DNA of 64,000 nucleotides from JBFWYO01 sp050186335 (lineage in GTDB: Bacteria > Pseudomonadota > Alphaproteobacteria > Bin65): assembly GCA_050186335.1 (NCBI GenBank), contig JBFWYO010000009.1:11480-75479 (forward strand), written 5' to 3'. Shown here in pieces: positions 1 through 7,967 of the stretch (position 1 is the stretch's first letter; each line of letters opens with the position of its first letter). The notes below the pieces were generated by a model that saw nothing but the letters and a program-made list of their open reading frames with translations, had not been told where the DNA came from and made no database searches. The position numbers were made by a program, and so were the translations under genes.

Positions 1-23
1 TCCCGAACCACGGATCACGATCC

Positions 24-2423
24 ATGGCCAGCGTCGCCAGCATCTCCCAGCAAATCTGGGACATGAAATACCGTCTCAAAGCGGCGGACGGTGCCCCGAT
101 CGACAAGACGATCGAGGACACGTGGCGGCGTATTGCCGAGGCGTTGGCTGCACCGGAGCAGGACCGGACCGGCTGGTCGGCGCGGTTTTACGAAGCGCTG
201 CAGGATTTCCGTTTCCTGCCGGCCGGGCGCATCGTCGCCGGCGCCGGCAGCAACCGCCAGGTGACGCTGTTCAACTGCTTCGTCATGGGCACGATCCCCG
301 ACGATATGGGCGGCATCTTCGAGCATCTGCGCGAAGCGGCGCTGACCATGCAGCAGGGCGGCGGCATCGGCTACGATTTTTCCACGCTGCGGCCGCGTGG
401 CGCGCCGGTGAAAGGCGTCGGCGCGGATGCCTCGGGCCCGCTGTCGTTCATGGATGTGTGGGACGCGATGTGCCGCACCATCATGAGCGCCGGCTATCGC
501 CGCGGCGCGATGATGGCGACGCTGGCCTGCGACCATCCGGACATCGAAGCCTTCATCGACGCCAAGCGCGAGCCCGGGCGGCTGCGCATGTTCAATCTCT
601 CCGTGCTGGTGACCGACGCGTTCATGCAGGCGGTCAAGGAAAACGCACCGTGGGAGCTGAAGTTCAACGGCACCGCCTATAAGACCGTGCAGGCGCGCGC
701 GCTGTGGGACCGCATCATGCGCTCGACCTACGCCTATGCCGAGCCGGGCGTGATCTTCATCGACCGCATCAACCGGCGCAATCCGCTGTGGTACGCGGAG
801 ACGATCCGCGCCACGAATCCTTGTGGGGAGCAGCCACTTCCCCCGTACGGCGCATGCTTGCTCGGTTCGATCAACCTCGCGCGCCTGGTGACCAACCCGT
901 TCGAGGAAAACGCCAACCTCGATATCGGCGAACTAGAAAAACTCACCGCGCTGGCAGTGCGCATGATGGACAACGTGACCGATACGTCGCGTTTTCCGCT
1001 GCCGCAGCAACTCAAAGAGGCGCAAGAGAAGCGGCGGATCGGACTCGGCGTCACCGGGCTGGCCGACGCGCTGATCATGTGCCGCGTGCGCTATGGATCG
1101 GCGGGCGCCGTGGCGTTGGTCGAACGCTGGATGAAGGCGATTCAGCGCGCGGCCTATCTGGCGTCGGCTGAACTGGCGCGCGAGAAGGGCGCCTTCCCGC
1201 TGTTCGACCGCGAGAAATATCTCGCCGGCGAAGCGGTGACCGAACTCGACGGCGACGTGCGCGAGGCCATTTCCAAATACGGCATCCGCAACGCGCTGCT
1301 GACCTCGATCGCCCCCACCGGGACGATTTCGCTGTTCGCCGATAATGTCTCCTCCGGCATCGAGCCGGTGTTCAGCTACACCTACAATCGCAACGTGCTG
1401 ATGCCGGACGGCGCGCGCCAGACCGAGGAAGTCGTCGACTACGCCTATCGCCTGTTCCGCCGGCTCAAGGGCGAGAAGACGCCGCTGCCGGATTATTTCG
1501 TCGACGCACAGCAGCTCACCCCGCGCGAGCATGTGGTGATGCAGGCGGCGGTGCAGAAATACATCGACAGCTCGATCTCGAAGACCATCAACGTGCCGGA
1601 AGAGATCGATTTCGAGCAGTTCAAGGACGTCTATCAGATGGCGTTCGAGATGGGCTGCAAGGGCTGCACCACGTATCGGCCGAACGACGTGACCGGCGCC
1701 GTGCTCGAGCGCACCGACGCCAAAAAATCCGGCGGCGACGAGGCGCAGGGCGAGCTCGCCCTGCCCGCACAGATGCCGCGCGCCGAGGACACCTACGAGG
1801 CCGGCGTGGTCTACATGACCCAGCCGCTCAATCGGCCGGAGGAACTGCCCGGCAAGACCTACAAGATAAGATGGCCGGGCAGCGACCATGCGATCTACAT
1901 CACCATCAACGACGTGATCCAGGACGGCCGCCGGCGCCCGTTCGAAGTGTTCATCAACTCGAAGAACATGGAGCATTACGCGTGGACGGTCGGCCTCACG
2001 CGCATGATCAGCGCCGTGTTCCGGCGCGGCGGCGACGTGTCGTTCGTGGTCGAGGAACTGAAAGCCGTGTTCGATCCGCGCGGCGGCCAATGGATGGGCC
2101 AGAAATACGTCCCCTCGCTGTTGGCGGCGATCGGCGACGTGATCGAGCGGCATCTGATCGACATCGGCTTTCTGGCCGACCCCGCGCGCGAGCAGCGCGT
2201 GCATGAACTCAAGATCGTCGGCGGCCGAGAGGCCGGGTCATCGAGCGGCGGCAATACGAGCGGAAATCCTGGCGGATCGGTCGGCCAAATCGCCGCCGGC
2301 CTGGCGGCTGGCCGCAGCCACGTCACCGGCGGCCGCACCTGCCCCAAATGCCACCAGCCCGCGCTGATCCGGGTGGAGAATTGCGATACGTGCACGAACT
2401 GCGATTATTCGAAGTGCGGGTAA
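24..2423 (+). CDS. nrdJ: Adenosylcobalamin-dependent (class II) ribonucleotide reductase
   Basis: Reduces ribonucleotides to deoxyribonucleotides in the cytosol, using an adenosylcobalamin-derived radical and so needing no oxygen. The 799-residue protein has the family's conserved blocks: the first redox cysteine in TLFNCF (C85), the glycine-rich MQQGGGIGYDFSTLRP segment, and the radical active site N265-P-C267-G-E269 followed by PLPPYGACLLGSINL. The C-terminus has paired cysteines (CPKC near residue 773, then CDTCTNC and a final C), typical of the tail that re-reduces the active site or binds zinc. The start is the first ATG; only 23 bases upstream are visible, so the promoter and any cobalamin riboswitch lie outside the window. 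Length and motifs look complete. Confidence 0.95.
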   Translation: MASVASISQQIWDMKYRLKAADGAPIDKTIEDTWRRIAEALAAPEQDRTGWSARFYEALQDFRFLPAGRIVAGAGSNRQVTLFNCFVMGTIPDDMGGIFEHLREAALTMQQGGGIGYDFSTLRPRGAPVKGVGADASGPLSFMDVWDAMCRTIMSAGYRRGAMMATLACDHPDIEAFIDAKREPGRLRMFNLSVLVTDAFMQAVKENAPWELKFNGTAYKTVQARALWDRIMRSTYAYAEPGVIFIDRINRRNPLWYAETIRATNPCGEQPLPPYGACLLGSINLARLVTNPFEENANLDIGELEKLTALAVRMMDNVTDTSRFPLPQQLKEAQEKRRIGLGVTGLADALIMCRVRYGSAGAVALVERWMKAIQRAAYLASAELAREKGAFPLFDREKYLAGEAVTELDGDVREAISKYGIRNALLTSIAPTGTISLFADNVSSGIEPVFSYTYNRNVLMPDGARQTEEVVDYAYRLFRRLKGEKTPLPDYFVDAQQLTPREHVVMQAAVQKYIDSSISKTINVPEEIDFEQFKDVYQMAFEMGCKGCTTYRPNDVTGAVLERTDAKKSGGDEAQGELALPAQMPRAEDTYEAGVVYMTQPLNRPEELPGKTYKIRWPGSDHAIYITINDVIQDGRRRPFEVFINSKNMEHYAWTVGLTRMISAVFRRGGDVSFVVEELKAVFDPRGGQWMGQKYVPSLLAAIGDVIERHLIDIGFLADPAREQRVHELKIVGGREAGSSSGGNTSGNPGGSVGQIAAGLAAGRSHVTGGRTCPKCHQPALIRVENCDTCTNCDYSKCG

Positions 2424-2450
2424 GCTAGGCGGCCTCATCCTTCGACAGGC

Positions 2451-3014
2451 TCAGGATGAGGGTTTTTCAATTGCATTTACGCGCCCGACCCGCTTCCACA
2501 ATTCGTGCAACGGCCCGTCGGCGATGCCGAGTTCGTCGAGGTGCCGGACGACGTTTTTCAGGTAATCCACGTTCGAGCCGCGTCCGCCGTGCGCGCGGAG
2601 GATGATCGCGGCGGTTTGGCGCTGTGTTAGGTCGCCCGTGTAGCGCGCGTGCCTGACGTCGGCGACGTAGGTCAGCGCCGAGATATGCCTGCCGTCCGCC
2701 AGCGTCGCCGGCACGAAGCGTTCCAGATAGATGTAATGCGGCATCTCGCGTTCGTAGAGATAGGCGCGCACGCGCTTGGCGTGCCTGTCCGCCACGCGAT
2801 AGGCGATGCCGCGGCAGGAGCCGCCCGGCTTCAGGCCGAGCACGAGGCCGGGCGTTTCCGGTGTGCCTCGGTGGCGGATCGAGGTCATGCAGAAGGCGCG
2901 GTTGTAGCCGCGCAACAGCGCGGGCGCGCGCTCGACGAACGCGAAGCCCGGATCCCACATCAGGGAGCCGTAGCCGAAGATCCAGAGCGGAGTTGGTTTA
3001 GTTGGGCGAGGCAT
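2451..3014 (-). CDS. ChaC-family gamma-glutamylcyclotransferase
   Basis: Predicted cytosolic gamma-glutamylcyclotransferase that breaks glutathione into 5-oxoproline and Cys-Gly. The N-terminus carries the ChaC signature FGYGSLMWDPGF, which forms the substrate loop, and the catalytic glutamate lies in the YLYERE segment near residue 85. The 187-residue length fits the family. The gene is convergent with nrdJ, 27 bases apart, and is separated from the diiron protein gene on the same strand by a C/G-tract repeat. No operon partner is evident. Confidence 0.9.
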   Translation of the reverse strand: MPRPTKPTPLWIFGYGSLMWDPGFAFVERAPALLRGYNRAFCMTSIRHRGTPETPGLVLGLKPGGSCRGIAYRVADRHAKRVRAYLYEREMPHYIYLERFVPATLADGRHISALTYVADVRHARYTGDLTQRQTAAIILRAHGGRGSNVDYLKNVVRHLDELGIADGPLHELWKRVGRVNAIEKPSS

Positions 3015-3025
3015 CGACTCAGTCT

Positions 3026-3145
3026 ACCCCCCACCCTAGCCCTCCCCCGCAAGGGGGGAGGGAATTCGATTGTGCAGGTTTGCCGCTGCACAGGGACTGC
3101 TTTACTTCCCCCTCCCCCTCGACGGGGGAGGGCCGGGGTGGGGGT
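3026..3145. repeat. C/G-tract inverted-repeat element (about 120 bp)
   Basis: The ends are imperfect inverted copies: ACCCCCCACCCTAGCCCTCC at the left, and GGGGGAGGGCCGGGGTGGGG plus a few bases at the right. Each end also folds on itself (CCCTCCCCC/GGGGGAGGG at 3040-3062). The middle holds a perfect 7-bp hairpin (TGTGCAG 3071-3077, CTGCACA 3086-3092). It fills the gap between two minus-strand genes and could act as a transcription stop. A partial relative is at 21971-21985. Confidence 0.7.
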
Positions 3146-3178
3146 GAAGGCGCGCGAGGTGTTGGAAAATTATCGCTG

Positions 3179-3958
3179 TCAGTGAATCTTCCGCCCTTTG
3201 TCCGGATTAGGCACCTTGAGACCGAGTTTTTCGATCTGCGGCTCGATGTCCTTGCGGTACATCTGGCGCAGTTCCTCGTTGCCCCATTTGCGGATGCCGA
3301 AGCCGACCGCGAGTTCGGAGAATTTCGACGTGGCCGAGCCGAACGTGTCCAGCGCGTGCGGGTACCATTTGTCGATGGTTTTCTGCGCGTCCGCCGGCCC
3401 GGCCTTGCACAAGTCTTGATATTTCGGATCCTTGCAAAGGTCTTTTATACGACGCGCGCCGAACGAGGCGTGGAAACGTTCCTCGCCGACCATCGTGGTC
3501 ATTTCGCGCGCGATCGGCGCATAGCTGCAATTTTCCATCGCCAGCAGGTGATACCAGGCGACCAGGTCCATCACGAAGCAGTAGCCGGTGACGTCGACCC
3601 AGCTTTCCATCGGCACGTTGAACGCGGCGATCGGATGATTGCCCATGCGCAGGGTCAGAAGCCTATCGGCCATCTCTTCGCCGTCCTTGCCGAAATGGCG
3701 CAGCATGCGGCAATCGATGAAACCCTGGTGCGCTTCGTCGGCTGCGACCTGCGCTTGAATAAATCGATCTTCGGCGGTCGGCGCCTGGTTGATCCACGGA
3801 TGATGCTGCTCGACCGAGGCGAATTCTGTCGAGGCCAGCGCATACATGAGTTTGATGAGCGTCGAGCGGTATTCCTCGGTCATCTGTTCCGGCGTTTCGA
3901 CCTTGCGCATGCCGGTCAAGACGCCCCACTGCACGGAACGTGAAACAGTCGCGGTCAT
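3179..3958 (-). CDS. PaaA/PaaC-like ferritin-fold diiron protein
   Basis: A 259-residue helical protein of the phenylacetate-CoA epoxygenase subunit family (PaaA/PaaC, PF05138-like). Candidate diiron ligands are STEFASVEQHH, VAADEAHQGF and GEERFHASF, the last giving an E-x-x-H type pair. Family members are oxygen-activating hydroxylase or epoxidase subunits, or their structural partners. The rest of the paa operon (ring epoxygenase partners, reductase, ligase) is absent, so phenylacetate oxidation cannot be assumed. A strong ribosome site (AGGAGG) precedes the chosen ATG. It lies 74 bases after the tyrA-linked exporter on the same strand and may be read through from it. Substrate unknown. Confidence 0.75.
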   Translation of the reverse strand: MTATVSRSVQWGVLTGMRKVETPEQMTEEYRSTLIKLMYALASTEFASVEQHHPWINQAPTAEDRFIQAQVAADEAHQGFIDCRMLRHFGKDGEEMADRLLTLRMGNHPIAAFNVPMESWVDVTGYCFVMDLVAWYHLLAMENCSYAPIAREMTTMVGEERFHASFGARRIKDLCKDPKYQDLCKAGPADAQKTIDKWYPHALDTFGSATSKFSELAVGFGIRKWGNEELRQMYRKDIEPQIEKLGLKVPNPDKGRKIH

Positions 3959-4032
3959 CGTGTCGTCTCCTCCTGTTGGCGCAGTCTAACCATGGTTCGA
4001 AATATCGGCAATCGGGCTTGGCGGCCGGCCAA

Positions 4033-4941
4033 TCACCGGGACGCCGGCTGGCGATTGACCAGCGCCACGCCGATCATGGTCAGGGCCATGCCCGCGATCG
4101 CCAGCCAGCCGAGCGTTTCGTCGAACAGCAGCCACGCGAACAGCGCCGTGCAGGGCGGCACCAGGTAAAATAAACTCGCCACTTTGGACGCGGCGCCGCG
4201 CCGGACCAGCACCCATAAAAGCGTCACCGTGCCAACCGAGAGCACCAGCACCAGCCATACGTAGGCGACCAGGAAATCCCGCGTCCAATCGATGTGGAAA
4301 CGTTCGAGCGCCAGCGCCCAGGGCAGGATGAACAAGGCCGCCGCGATGTACTGCACGACCGAGCCGGTGCGCAGATCCATGCTGGCGCAATGGCGCTTTT
4401 GATACAGCGTGCCGAAGGTGATGCCGAGCAACGCGCCGACGTTGAACGCCAGCGCTTCGATTCCGGCGCCGGCGAAACTGAGCTTCTGTTCGAGCACCAG
4501 CAGCACGCCGGCAAAACCGAGCACGAAGCCGAGCCATTGGACCGGCCGGATGCGCTCGCCCATCAGCGGGCCGACCAGGCACGCAGTCAGCAGCGGCTGC
4601 ACGCCGACGATCAGGGCCGACAGCCCGGCCGGCATACCGCGGCTGATGGCGAAGAACACGCCGCCCAGATAGAACCCATGGACCAGGATACCGGCCACCG
4701 CGATGTGCAGCCACTGCGCCCCGCGCGGCCAGGGTGCGCGCATGATCAGGCCGACGACGGCGAAGATCGCGATCACCGGCAGGAAGCGGACGATCAGAAA
4801 AGTTCCCGGCTCGGCGTGCGGCATGCCCATGCGCCCGCCGATGAAGCCGGTCGACCACAGGACGACGAAAATGGCCGGCGTCGCCGCCACCCACAGGCTC
4901 GCGCGCTTGGCCGGCGATGCCGGCGCGGCCGGCTCGCTCAC
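4033..4941 (-). CDS. EamA-family (DMT) transporter, coupled to tyrA
   Basis: A 302-residue integral membrane protein with about ten hydrophobic segments in two EamA repeats, typical of drug/metabolite exporters. It begins TPAIFVVLWSTGFIGGRMGM, the usual first EamA helix. The chosen start is a GTG at 4941, whose GTGA overlaps the tyrA stop; an in-frame extension further upstream would lie inside tyrA and is unlikely. The coupling to tyrA suggests export of an aromatic amino acid or a pathway intermediate, but the substrate cannot be read from the sequence. Confidence 0.85.
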   Translation of the reverse strand: MSEPAAPASPAKRASLWVAATPAIFVVLWSTGFIGGRMGMPHAEPGTFLIVRFLPVIAIFAVVGLIMRAPWPRGAQWLHIAVAGILVHGFYLGGVFFAISRGMPAGLSALIVGVQPLLTACLVGPLMGERIRPVQWLGFVLGFAGVLLVLEQKLSFAGAGIEALAFNVGALLGITFGTLYQKRHCASMDLRTGSVVQYIAAALFILPWALALERFHIDWTRDFLVAYVWLVLVLSVGTVTLLWVLVRRGAASKVASLFYLVPPCTALFAWLLFDETLGWLAIAGMALTMIGVALVNRQPASR

Positions 4942-5825
4942 GCCTGCTTGGCCTGGATCAGGCTGCGGCGGATCGCGCGCGTGCGCGTGAAATGATCGAA
5001 CAGGGTTTCGCCGTCGCCCTTGCGGATGGCGCGCTGCAGCGCGGTGAGGTCTTCGTTGAAGCGGCCGAGGATCTCCAGCACGGCGTCCTTGTTGGTCAGG
5101 AACACGTCGCGCCACATGGTCGGGTCGCTCGCGGCGATGCGGGTAAAATCGCGGAACCCACCGGCGGCGAACTTGATCACTTCACCCTTGATATAGTCTT
5201 CCAGATCGGTCGCGGTGCCGACGATCGTGTAGGCGATCAGGTGCGGCAGGTGCGAGGTGATCGCCAGCACCATGTCGTGGTGCTTGGCGTCCATCGTCTC
5301 GACGTTCATGCCCGCCTTGCGCCACAGCGCGGCGACCTTGTTGACCGCGGCTTTGCTGGTTTTCGGCGCCGGCGTCAGGATGCACCAGCGCCCGTCGAAC
5401 AACTCGGCGAAGCCCGCTTCGGGCCCGGAATTTTCCGTGCCGGCGACCGGATGCGCCGGGACGAAATGCACGTGCCTGGGCAGCAACGGGGCGAGATCGC
5501 GCAAGGTCGAGGCCTTGCACGAGCCGACATCGGTGACGATGGCGCCCTTCTTGAGATGCGGCGCGATGGCCTTGCCGATCGCCTTGTAGGCCAGCATCGG
5601 CGCGCAGATCACGACCAGATCGGCGTTCTCGACCGCCCGCCCCGCGTCGGTGAAGGTTTCGTCGACCAGCTTGAGGCGCTTGGCCACCTTCAGCGTTTCC
5701 GGCGTGCGCGCGTTGCCGACGATGCGATCCGCCAGCTTGTCGCGCCGCAGCACATGCGCCAGCGACGAGCCGATCAGCCCGATGCCGATCAGCGCCACGC
5801 GCTTGAAATGAACCGCACCCGGCAT
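4938..5825 (-). CDS. tyrA: Prephenate/arogenate dehydrogenase
   Basis: NAD(P)-dependent oxidative decarboxylation of prephenate or arogenate in tyrosine synthesis. The 295-residue protein starts MPGAVHFKRVALIGIGLIGSS, giving the Rossmann GxGLIGSS motif. It continues with the conserved VGSCK and HPVAGTENSG segments; the latter carries the catalytic histidine. No C-terminal ACT domain is seen, so feedback regulation by that route is not evident. It lies 11 bases after hisC and overlaps the exporter by four bases, so the operon order is chorismate mutase, hisC, tyrA, exporter. A longer in-frame ORF runs upstream into hisC, but the ATG at 5825 fits the family N-terminus. Confidence 0.93.
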   Translation of the reverse strand: MPGAVHFKRVALIGIGLIGSSLAHVLRRDKLADRIVGNARTPETLKVAKRLKLVDETFTDAGRAVENADLVVICAPMLAYKAIGKAIAPHLKKGAIVTDVGSCKASTLRDLAPLLPRHVHFVPAHPVAGTENSGPEAGFAELFDGRWCILTPAPKTSKAAVNKVAALWRKAGMNVETMDAKHHDMVLAITSHLPHLIAYTIVGTATDLEDYIKGEVIKFAAGGFRDFTRIAASDPTMWRDVFLTNKDAVLEILGRFNEDLTALQRAIRKGDGETLFDHFTRTRAIRRSLIQAKQA

Positions 5826-5836
5826 GGCTGAACGGC

Positions 5837-6928
5837 CTAGGATTTCATGAAGTCGGTCAGGGCCGCGACCACCGCGCGCATCTCGTCCTCGCGCCCGATC
5901 GTCGCGCGCAGGTATTGCGGCAGCCCGTAGTTCCCGACCTTGCGCAGAATGATGCCGCGCGACACCAGGAAGGCGTTCGCTTTGTCGGCATTGTGCTTGT
6001 CGTCGTTCGGGAACTTGACCAGAACGAAATTGCCGACCGAGGGCGGCGTTTCCAGGCCGAGCTTGTTGACCTGCGCGCAGAACCACGGCAGCCACACGTC
6101 GTTGTGCGTGCGGCACGCATCCAGATGCGCCACGTCGCGCAACGCCGCAACGCCGGCGGCCTGGGCAGGCAGGGTGACGTTGAACGGCCCGCGCAATCGG
6201 TTGAGCACGTCGGCCACTTCGGGCGTGCAGTAGGCCCAGCCGAGGCGCAGGCCAGCGAGCGCGTAAATCTTCGAGAAAGTGCGTGTCATGACCGCGTTCG
6301 GGTATTTGTCGACCAGCTCGACGCCCGACGTGTAGTCGTTGCGCGTGACGTACTCGGCGTAGGCGGCATCGAGCACCAACAGCGCGTGGCCCGGCAGGCC
6401 CTTGACGAGGCGCTCCATTTCCTCCGGCGGAATATAGCTGCCGGTCGGATTGTTCGGATTGGCGACGAACACCAGCTTGGTCTTCGGCGATGCGAGCTTG
6501 AGGATCGCATCGACGTCGGTCCGCATATTCCTTTCCTTGGCGACCACCGGCGTTGCGCCGACCCCGAGCGTGGCGATCGGATACATGGCGAAACCATGCT
6601 CAGTGTAGATCACCTCGTCGCCGGGGCCGGCATAGGCGCGCGTCAACAACGCAATCAGCTCGTCGGAGCCGTTGGCGCATACGATGCGCGCCGGATCCAG
6701 CCCGTGATACTCGCCCAACGCCTTGCGGATATCGGCCGACGCGCCGTCCGGATAGCGGAAGATATTCTTCGCGGTAGCGGTGTACGCGGCCATCGCCTTC
6801 GGGCTCGGCCCCAGCGCGCCCTCGTTGGAGGCGAGCTTGATCGGCTCGGCAACGCCGGGGATCTTCGACTCGCCGCCGACATACGGCGCGATCTTCATGA
6901 TGCCGGGACGCGGGGTAAGGGCACTCAT
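5837..6928 (-). CDS. hisC: Histidinol-phosphate / aromatic aminotransferase
   Basis: A 363-residue PLP-dependent fold-type I aminotransferase. Visible blocks are the substrate-entry KLASNEGALGPSP, the cofactor segment ANGSDELI, the VFVANPNNPTGSYIP motif, and the PLP-lysine in RTFSKIYALAGLRLGW. HisC enzymes act on histidinol phosphate, and in alphaproteobacteria those between chorismate mutase and tyrA often also transaminate prephenate or aromatic keto acids. Its place 11 bases before tyrA and 23 bases after chorismate mutase supports an aromatic role; no other his gene is in the window. An apparent 684-residue ORF extends upstream through the chorismate mutase gene in another frame and is not real. 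Confidence 0.92.
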   Translation of the reverse strand: MSALTPRPGIMKIAPYVGGESKIPGVAEPIKLASNEGALGPSPKAMAAYTATAKNIFRYPDGASADIRKALGEYHGLDPARIVCANGSDELIALLTRAYAGPGDEVIYTEHGFAMYPIATLGVGATPVVAKERNMRTDVDAILKLASPKTKLVFVANPNNPTGSYIPPEEMERLVKGLPGHALLVLDAAYAEYVTRNDYTSGVELVDKYPNAVMTRTFSKIYALAGLRLGWAYCTPEVADVLNRLRGPFNVTLPAQAAGVAALRDVAHLDACRTHNDVWLPWFCAQVNKLGLETPPSVGNFVLVKFPNDDKHNADKANAFLVSRGIILRKVGNYGLPQYLRATIGREDEMRAVVAALTDFMKS

Positions 6929-6951
6929 CGAACGCAACCTTTCCGGTGGAT

Positions 6952-7782
6952 TTAGCGACGCGGCGGGCGGACCACGATCGGCGAATGAAAGGCGCCCAAA
7001 TAGGTGCCGCGCAGATCGCCCCGGTTTCCGTTCCCCGGCCCGTTCGGGCCGGGCGCACTTATGCCCCAGTTTGCCGGGTCGCGAAAGCCCGGAATGGCGG
7101 CCAGAACCTGCGTCCGGCGTCCGGCTTTGGCGCGCGCCAGCACGCGCACCCGGCCGCGGCCCAGGGCCTTGCGCAGCACGGCCGGCGTGAGTGCGCCGGT
7201 CGCTTCGAGCCGGACCAAGGTCCAATCGTCGCCGCTCTCCTCCGGCGCCGAGCGCGCGACCACGAACGCCGCGGGCGCGCCGGCGCCGTCCGCAACCGCC
7301 GGCAGGGCAAGCACCACGTGCAGCCCGTCCGGCAGCTTCCGCCGCCACCAGTCCGCGGTCGCCGATACCAGGGCGATCGGAGCCTTGCCCGACGCCACGG
7401 CGGCAAGTGCGGCCCGATCGGATGCGGCGGGTGCGACCGGCGAGATCACGCCGAAATGATCGCGCGCCAGTTGCACCAACTGCGGCGCCGCGCGCGGCAC
7501 GGCGATGCTGAACTTGCCCTGCATGTTGACCGCGGCCGAGACGATCTCGCGCCAGATCGCCAGCAGCGCGCGCGCCGGAAACGGCCCATCGTGCTCGGCC
7601 AGGAGCCGGCGCAGGATGCGCGCCTCGCGCCCCGGCCGCAGCACCACGCCCTTTTGCGCCGCCTTGGTGCGGCCGACTTCGACCACGACCTGCGCGCGGC
7701 GCTTGATCAGCGCGTGCAGCTCGCTGTCGATGCGGTCGATCTGGGCGCGCAACTCGGCAAGGTCTACGGCGACGGCGGACAT
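6952..7782 (-). CDS. Chorismate mutase with degenerate C-terminal domain
   Basis: Converts chorismate to prephenate. The first 95 residues form an AroQ-type helical mutase: LRAQIDRIDSELHALIKRRA, then VGRTKAAQKG, the RPGREARILRRLL helix, and the WREIVSAAVNMQ helix. The remaining 180 residues resemble the prephenate dehydratase region of P-proteins (VPRAAPQLVQLARDHFG, then VALVSATADWW). However, the catalytic TRF-type motif is not visible; an AAFVVARS stretch sits where it would be expected. It is thus mutase-only or regulatory in its second half. It is the first gene of the minus-strand aromatic operon and divergent from metX. Confidence 0.88.
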   Translation of the reverse strand: MSAVAVDLAELRAQIDRIDSELHALIKRRAQVVVEVGRTKAAQKGVVLRPGREARILRRLLAEHDGPFPARALLAIWREIVSAAVNMQGKFSIAVPRAAPQLVQLARDHFGVISPVAPAASDRAALAAVASGKAPIALVSATADWWRRKLPDGLHVVLALPAVADGAGAPAAFVVARSAPEESGDDWTLVRLEATGALTPAVLRKALGRGRVRVLARAKAGRRTQVLAAIPGFRDPANWGISAPGPNGPGNGNRGDLRGTYLGAFHSPIVVRPPRR

Positions 7783-7881
7783 GATTGACCCGGAAGTGTG
7801 GAGGTTGGCTTTCCCCGCGTGGCCCGCTTGCGGCGGGTCGATTCCTCATAGTCCGACGGGCCGGCGAAGGCAAAGAAAACA

Positions 7882-7910
7882 TTGACTCCAAGAGCGGTTG
7901 GTTTCTAACT
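7882..7910 (+). promoter_or_regulatory. Candidate metX promoter
   Basis: TTGACT (7882-7887) is separated by 17 bases from CTAACT (7905-7910), a reasonable -35 and a weak -10 for a housekeeping sigma factor. It lies in the divergent gap between chorismate mutase and metX, about 57 bases before the metX start. Confidence 0.35.
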
Positions 7911-7928
7911 CTGCGCGTCCGGACGCCG

Positions 7929-7948
7929 GGCGCGGCTCCGCGCCTTTT
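7929..7948 (+). promoter_or_regulatory. Hairpin with T-run in the metX leader
   Basis: GGCGCG-GCTC-CGCGCC followed by TTTT has the shape of a small intrinsic terminator. It sits only 19 bases upstream of the metX ATG. A competing fold is possible with GCGTCCGGACGC just upstream. This could be an attenuator, or simply a GC-rich chance hairpin. Confidence 0.35.
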
Positions 7949-7967
7949 GACAGGATCCTAGCCGCCA

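Noticed and set aside
933..2204. Long minus-strand ORF (423 codons) opposite nrdJ
   Set aside because: It mirrors the strong plus-strand nrdJ gene; its His/Arg/Ala-rich composition is typical of an antisense shadow in GC-rich DNA and has no motif.
5837..7891. 684-codon ORF as a chorismate mutase-HisC fusion
   Set aside because: The mutase is encoded in another frame; the upstream part of the ORF is arginine-rich shadow and HisC has its own ATG at 6928.
7783..7967. SAM-II riboswitch upstream of metX
   Set aside because: The leader does not show the conserved SAM-II pseudoknot sequence as I know it; only a short GC hairpin is visible.
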